The notes under the pieces were generated by a model. The model saw only the letters and a program-made list of their open reading frames with translations. It was not told where the DNA came from and did not search any database. The position numbers were made by a program, and so were the translations under genes. Below, piece after piece: positions 7,234-9,963 of a stretch of 9,963 nt of DNA; position 1 is the stretch's first letter; each line of letters opens with the position of its first letter. This DNA is from Chloroflexota bacterium. GTDB taxonomy: Bacteria; Chloroflexota; Anaerolineae; Anaerolineales; Anaerolineaceae. The stretch is taken from assembly GCA_012797215.1 (NCBI GenBank), contig JAAZPN010000297.1, forward strand, positions 1-9,963, in the 5' to 3' direction.

Positions 7234-8556
7234 ATGGAAACATCCCCCAAAAACCTGCTTGACCAGACCAAACCCGCCCGCCGCGCGCGTCATGCCTGGT
7301 ACTTCTACGATTTTGGCAACTCCGCCTACGCCGCTATTGTTCTGCTGGCAGTCTACTCGGCGTACTTCAAAAACGCGGTGGTCGGCGGCGCGGAAGGCAC
7401 CCGCCTGTGGGGCTGGTCAGTCGGTATTGCCGCCGTGCTGGTCGCCCTGATTTCCCCGGTGCTCGGCAGCATCGCCGACTTTTCGCGCTCCAAGAAGCGC
7501 TTGCTTTTTATCTTCACCACCATCGCGGTCATCTTTACCGGGCTCTTGTTCTTCGTGCGCCCGGGCGATGTCTTGATTGGCATGCTGTTCTTCATCCTGG
7601 CGGAAATTGGCTACCGCGGAGCGCAAGTCTTCTACGACGCGCTACTGGTGGACGTCTCCACCCCTAAGACAATCGGCTACATCTCCGGCAAAGGCTGGGC
7701 GGTTGGGATGCTTGGCGGCGTGGCCTGCCTGATCATCGTGCTGGTGCCTATGCAGCTTATTGGCAATAGCTTCATCCCCTACACCTTCCTCATCACCGCG
7801 CTGTTCTTCCTGCTTTCCTCAATCCCCACCTTCCTGCACGTGCGCGAGATTACAGAACCAGAAGTCATCCCCGCGGGAGAAACCGTGTTCGGGCTCGCCT
7901 TCAAAAAGCTGGGGAACACTTTCCGCGAGATTAAGCACTACCGGGAATTCATCAAGTACATGGTGGCTTTCCTGATTTATCACGACGGCATCATGATGTT
8001 GATGGATTTTGCCGCAATCATCGGCGCGACCCTGTTCGGAATGGGGCAGGTACAGTTGATTCTTTTTGTAATCATCATCCAAATTACTGGAGCTGCCGGC
8101 GCGCTGCTATTCGGCAGAATTTCGGACAAGCAAAGCAGCAAGCAAGCCATCATTTTTTCGCTGTTAATTCTGATCGCCTCCCTCGCAGGACTCTTTTTCA
8201 TCAAGAATATGGTGATGTTCTTCGTCATCGGCGGTTTGGCCGGCTTCTCCCTTTCCGGGGCGCAGGCAGTCAGCCGCACGATGGTCAGCCAGTTGGCGCC
8301 GGTTGGCAAAACCACCGAGTTTTACGGCTTCCTCTCGGTCGCGGGGCGCACCTCCACGTTCGTGGGGCCCTTTGTCTTCAGCACGGTCTCGTATCGCGCG
8401 CACAATCTCTACCTCGCCAGAGGCCTGAGCGATTTGGCCGCCGAACAGGCTGGTCTATATTGGGCAGTCGGGTCCATCCTTGTATTCCTGTTGGTTGGCA
8501 TGGTGGTTTTGCTGACTGTGAGAAAAGTGACCGCCAGCGAACCAATTCAATACTGA
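7234..8556 (+). CDS. UMF1 (Atg22-like) major facilitator superfamily transporter
   Basis: Integral inner-membrane transporter of 440 residues with about 12 hydrophobic segments, the usual MFS size. It resembles the UMF1 / vacuole-effluxer Atg22-like family. Features seen: the N-terminal signature WYFYDFGNSAYA (22-33), the loop 2-3 motif GSIADFSRSKKR (78-89), which is the family's MFS motif A, and YRGAQVFYDALLVDV (127-141). There is a hydrophilic middle loop around 205-245 (ITEPEVIPAGETV onward) between the two six-helix halves, and a second motif-A-like stretch, FGRISDKQSSK, opens the second half. Yeast Atg22 exports amino acids from the vacuole; substrates of bacterial UMF1 proteins are largely unknown, so no substrate is assigned. 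It has its own promoter and ribosome site, and galE follows 28 bases after its stop. A sugar or glycoside substrate is conceivable from that context but is only inference. Confidence 0.88.
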   Translation: METSPKNLLDQTKPARRARHAWYFYDFGNSAYAAIVLLAVYSAYFKNAVVGGAEGTRLWGWSVGIAAVLVALISPVLGSIADFSRSKKRLLFIFTTIAVIFTGLLFFVRPGDVLIGMLFFILAEIGYRGAQVFYDALLVDVSTPKTIGYISGKGWAVGMLGGVACLIIVLVPMQLIGNSFIPYTFLITALFFLLSSIPTFLHVREITEPEVIPAGETVFGLAFKKLGNTFREIKHYREFIKYMVAFLIYHDGIMMLMDFAAIIGATLFGMGQVQLILFVIIIQITGAAGALLFGRISDKQSSKQAIIFSLLILIASLAGLFFIKNMVMFFVIGGLAGFSLSGAQAVSRTMVSQLAPVGKTTEFYGFLSVAGRTSTFVGPFVFSTVSYRAHNLYLARGLSDLAAEQAGLYWAVGSILVFLLVGMVVLLTVRKVTASEPIQY

Positions 8557-8572
8557 TCCGCGCAAAACTTAT

Positions 8573-8578
8573 AAGGAG
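8573..8578 (+). promoter_or_regulatory. Ribosome binding site of galE
   Basis: AAGGAG lies 6 bases before the ATG at 8585, in the 28-base gap after the MFS stop codon. No terminator or separate promoter is visible in that gap, consistent with cotranscription. Confidence 0.7.
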
Positions 8579-8584
8579 CGCACA

Positions 8585-9595
8585 ATGAAAATTTTGATTT
8601 CAGGCGGAGCCGGATACATCGGCAGCACGATTGCCTCGGTCTTGGAAGATAACGGTCATACGCCAATCATCCTGGACTCCCTGGTAACCGGCCGGCGCGA
8701 GTTCACGCGCGGGCGCGCCTTCTACGAGGCGGACATTGCCGACCGCGCCATGGTGCGCCAGGTCTTTTCAGAGCACCCGGATATTTTCGCGACCATTCAC
8801 TGCGCCGCCCTCATCGTCGTGCCGGAATCCGTCGCCCGCCCGTTCGATTATTACCGCGATAACGTGGTCAAGTCGATGACCTTTTTTAAGCTCCTGAGCG
8901 AACTGGGTTACCCGCGCGTGGTGTTCAGTTCCTCGGCCGCAATTTATGACGTTGTGCCCGGCTTCATGGTCACGGAGGAATCTCCTCTGCGCCCGCTCAG
9001 CCCTTACGCCCGCACCAAGTACATGATGGAAATGGTCCTGAAGGACTTTTCGCACGCTTATAACCTAAAAGCCATCGCGCTGCGCTATTTCAACCCCATC
9101 GGCGCGGACCCCCAGATGCGCAGCGGCATGCACATCAAGAACCCCTCGCATGTGTTGGGCAAGCTGGTGCAAGTCGCCCTCGGGCAGGATTCCGTCTTCT
9201 ATCTCACTGGCGTGGACTGGCCTACGCGCGATGGCTACGGCATCCGCGATTACATTCACGTCTGGGACCTTGCCCGGGCGCACCTGAACGCGGTGGAGCG
9301 TTTCGACCAGGTGATTGCCGAAGCCTCGGAAGAAGAATCACAGTACTGCGTGATAAACCTCGGCACTGGCAAAGGCGTCACCGTGCGGGAATTGGTTTCC
9401 GCGTTCGAGCAGGTTTTTGGCCAGCGCGTGCCGGTTTCCATCCAGCCGCCCAGGCCGGGCGATGTGGCCGGGGCGTACGCCAACGCTGACAAAGCCGCCC
9501 GCCTTTTGGGCTGGAAAGCCGAACTGCCCATCACCCAGGGCATCTCGGACGCATTGAAGTGGGGTAAGGTGCGAGACAGCATCATACAGTGGTAA
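8585..9595 (+). CDS. galE: UDP-glucose 4-epimerase (GalE), NAD-dependent SDR family
   Basis: Cytoplasmic extended SDR enzyme interconverting UDP-glucose and UDP-galactose, for galactose use or for supplying UDP-galactose to surface glycans. The 336 residues match the family (E. coli about 338). Seen: NAD-binding GGAGYIG (7-13), adenosine-ribose Asp D31, HCAALIVVPES (72-82), the catalytic triad S117, Y141 and K145 (SSSAAIYD, then SPYARTK), RYFNPIGADP (167-176), TRDGYGIRDYIHVWDLA (214-230) and INLGTGKGVTVREL (257-270). HCAALIVVPES and SSSAAIYD differ from the E. coli forms HFAGLKAVGES and SSSATVYG; I associate this version with actinobacterial-type GalE. By hand alignment the residue matching E. 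coli Y299 is A297, which could widen the sugar pocket towards N-acetylated UDP-sugars. It follows the UMF1 transporter in a probable operon. Another UDP-sugar epimerase specificity cannot be excluded. Confidence 0.87.
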   Translation: MKILISGGAGYIGSTIASVLEDNGHTPIILDSLVTGRREFTRGRAFYEADIADRAMVRQVFSEHPDIFATIHCAALIVVPESVARPFDYYRDNVVKSMTFFKLLSELGYPRVVFSSSAAIYDVVPGFMVTEESPLRPLSPYARTKYMMEMVLKDFSHAYNLKAIALRYFNPIGADPQMRSGMHIKNPSHVLGKLVQVALGQDSVFYLTGVDWPTRDGYGIRDYIHVWDLARAHLNAVERFDQVIAEASEEESQYCVINLGTGKGVTVRELVSAFEQVFGQRVPVSIQPPRPGDVAGAYANADKAARLLGWKAELPITQGISDALKWGKVRDSIIQW

Positions 9596-9685
9596 CCCCG
9601 TGGCTCTTAGCGGCCCTACCGGGCAAGACATCGGAGACCTACCTGCCGATCATCACACGTTGACGATTTGATCAGCTCGAAATAA

Positions 9686-9720
9686 CAAACAAGGACAGCC
9701 TTGAAGGCTGCCCTTGTTTG
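9686..9720. terminator. Stem-loop terminator between convergent galE and rhomboid genes
   Basis: A long hairpin: CAAACAAGG (9686-9694) pairs with 9712-9720 and CAGCC (9696-9700) with GGCTG (9706-9710), with one A-C mismatch and a TTGAA loop. On the minus strand it is followed by TTATTT, a fair U-rich tail, so it suits the rhomboid gene best. The plus-strand tail (CTTGATG) is weak, but the hairpin is the only terminator-like structure after galE and may serve both. The rest of the 9596-9778 gap shows nothing I can name. Confidence 0.65.
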
Positions 9721-9778
9721 CTTGATGATAAGTCGTTTTCAGTTTAACGCGTTGGCAAACCCAATCGAGAAAATCGGT

Positions 9779-9963
9779 TTATCCCTGGTATCCCCGGTTG
9801 TCAGACCACTGCCGGGCCGAGCTTCCGCCACTTCGGCCTTTTGCCAGCCAACCCACCAGCACCCCAAACACAAAGCCGCCAATATGCGCCCAGAAAGCTG
9901 TGCCTCCCACATCCCCCGCGCCAATCGTCAGAACGCCGCTGAAAAGCTGCAGGATGAACCACA
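9779..9963 (-). CDS. Rhomboid-family intramembrane serine protease, C-terminal fragment
   Basis: Only the last 60 residues are in the window; the stop codon TAA is the complement of 9779-9781 and the frame runs off the right edge. The fragment begins WFILQLFSG and continues to GGTAFWAHIGGFVFGVLVGWLA, a typical end of a bacterial rhomboid. It has the catalytic His (in AFWAHIGGF, residue 26 of the fragment) and the GxxxG packing of the last core helix, followed by a short polar tail rich in Gly, Ser and Arg. The nucleophile Ser (GxSG) lies upstream, outside the window, so activity cannot be judged. Rhomboids cleave membrane-embedded substrates; the substrate here is unknown. The gene is convergent with galE, with a shared stem-loop between them. 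Confidence 0.85.
   Translation of the reverse strand, partial: WFILQLFSGVLTIGAGDVGGTAFWAHIGGFVFGVLVGWLAKGRSGGSSARQWSDNRGYQG

Noticed and set aside
9739..9924. Minus-strand open frame of 61 codons near the right edge
   Set aside because: It is out of frame with the clear rhomboid C-terminus (stop at 9779-9781) and shows no family features.

Overview
The window is ordinary bacterial chromosome, gene-dense and GC-rich. It holds seven protein genes: five complete and two cut by the window edges. I see no rRNA, tRNA, CRISPR array, transposase or phage gene. The gene mix fits a deep-branching, GC-rich bacterium. Together with a palindromic repeat family built around TGAGCGAAG, it makes me think of Chloroflexota (Anaerolineae). 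That placement is an inference from memory, not something the sequence proves.

Left part (1-3844, minus strand): a tight three-gene run transcribed leftward. holB (DNA polymerase III delta-prime) comes first. Next is a two-domain chromate transporter, chrA, whose ATG overlaps the holB stop in an ATGA junction. After 29 bases comes a UvrD/PcrA-type helicase whose C-terminal part lies off the left edge. A replication clamp-loader subunit and a repair helicase thus flank an oxyanion transporter in what looks like one transcription unit.

Middle (3845-6913): a divergent promoter region of about 170 bases leads rightward into a 950-residue P-type IIA cation ATPase (SERCA/PMR1/PacL type). It keeps all the side-chain ligands of both SERCA calcium sites. 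A strong intrinsic terminator closes the gene.

Right part (6914-9963): the 320-base gap holds two tandem copies of a roughly 70-base palindromic repeat, followed by a good extended -10 promoter. That promoter leads into a two-gene operon: a UMF1/Atg22-like MFS transporter and, 28 bases later, a UDP-glucose 4-epimerase (galE). A stem-loop separates galE from the convergent C-terminal end of a rhomboid intramembrane protease, which enters from the right edge on the minus strand.

I found no clearly undescribed system. The points most worth a second look are the tandem repeat pair, a recurrent TGNTAAAAT extended -10 (with possible leaderless initiation of holB), the small residue at the GalE substrate-gate position, the galE-transporter pairing, and the chrA insertion into a replication/repair operon.
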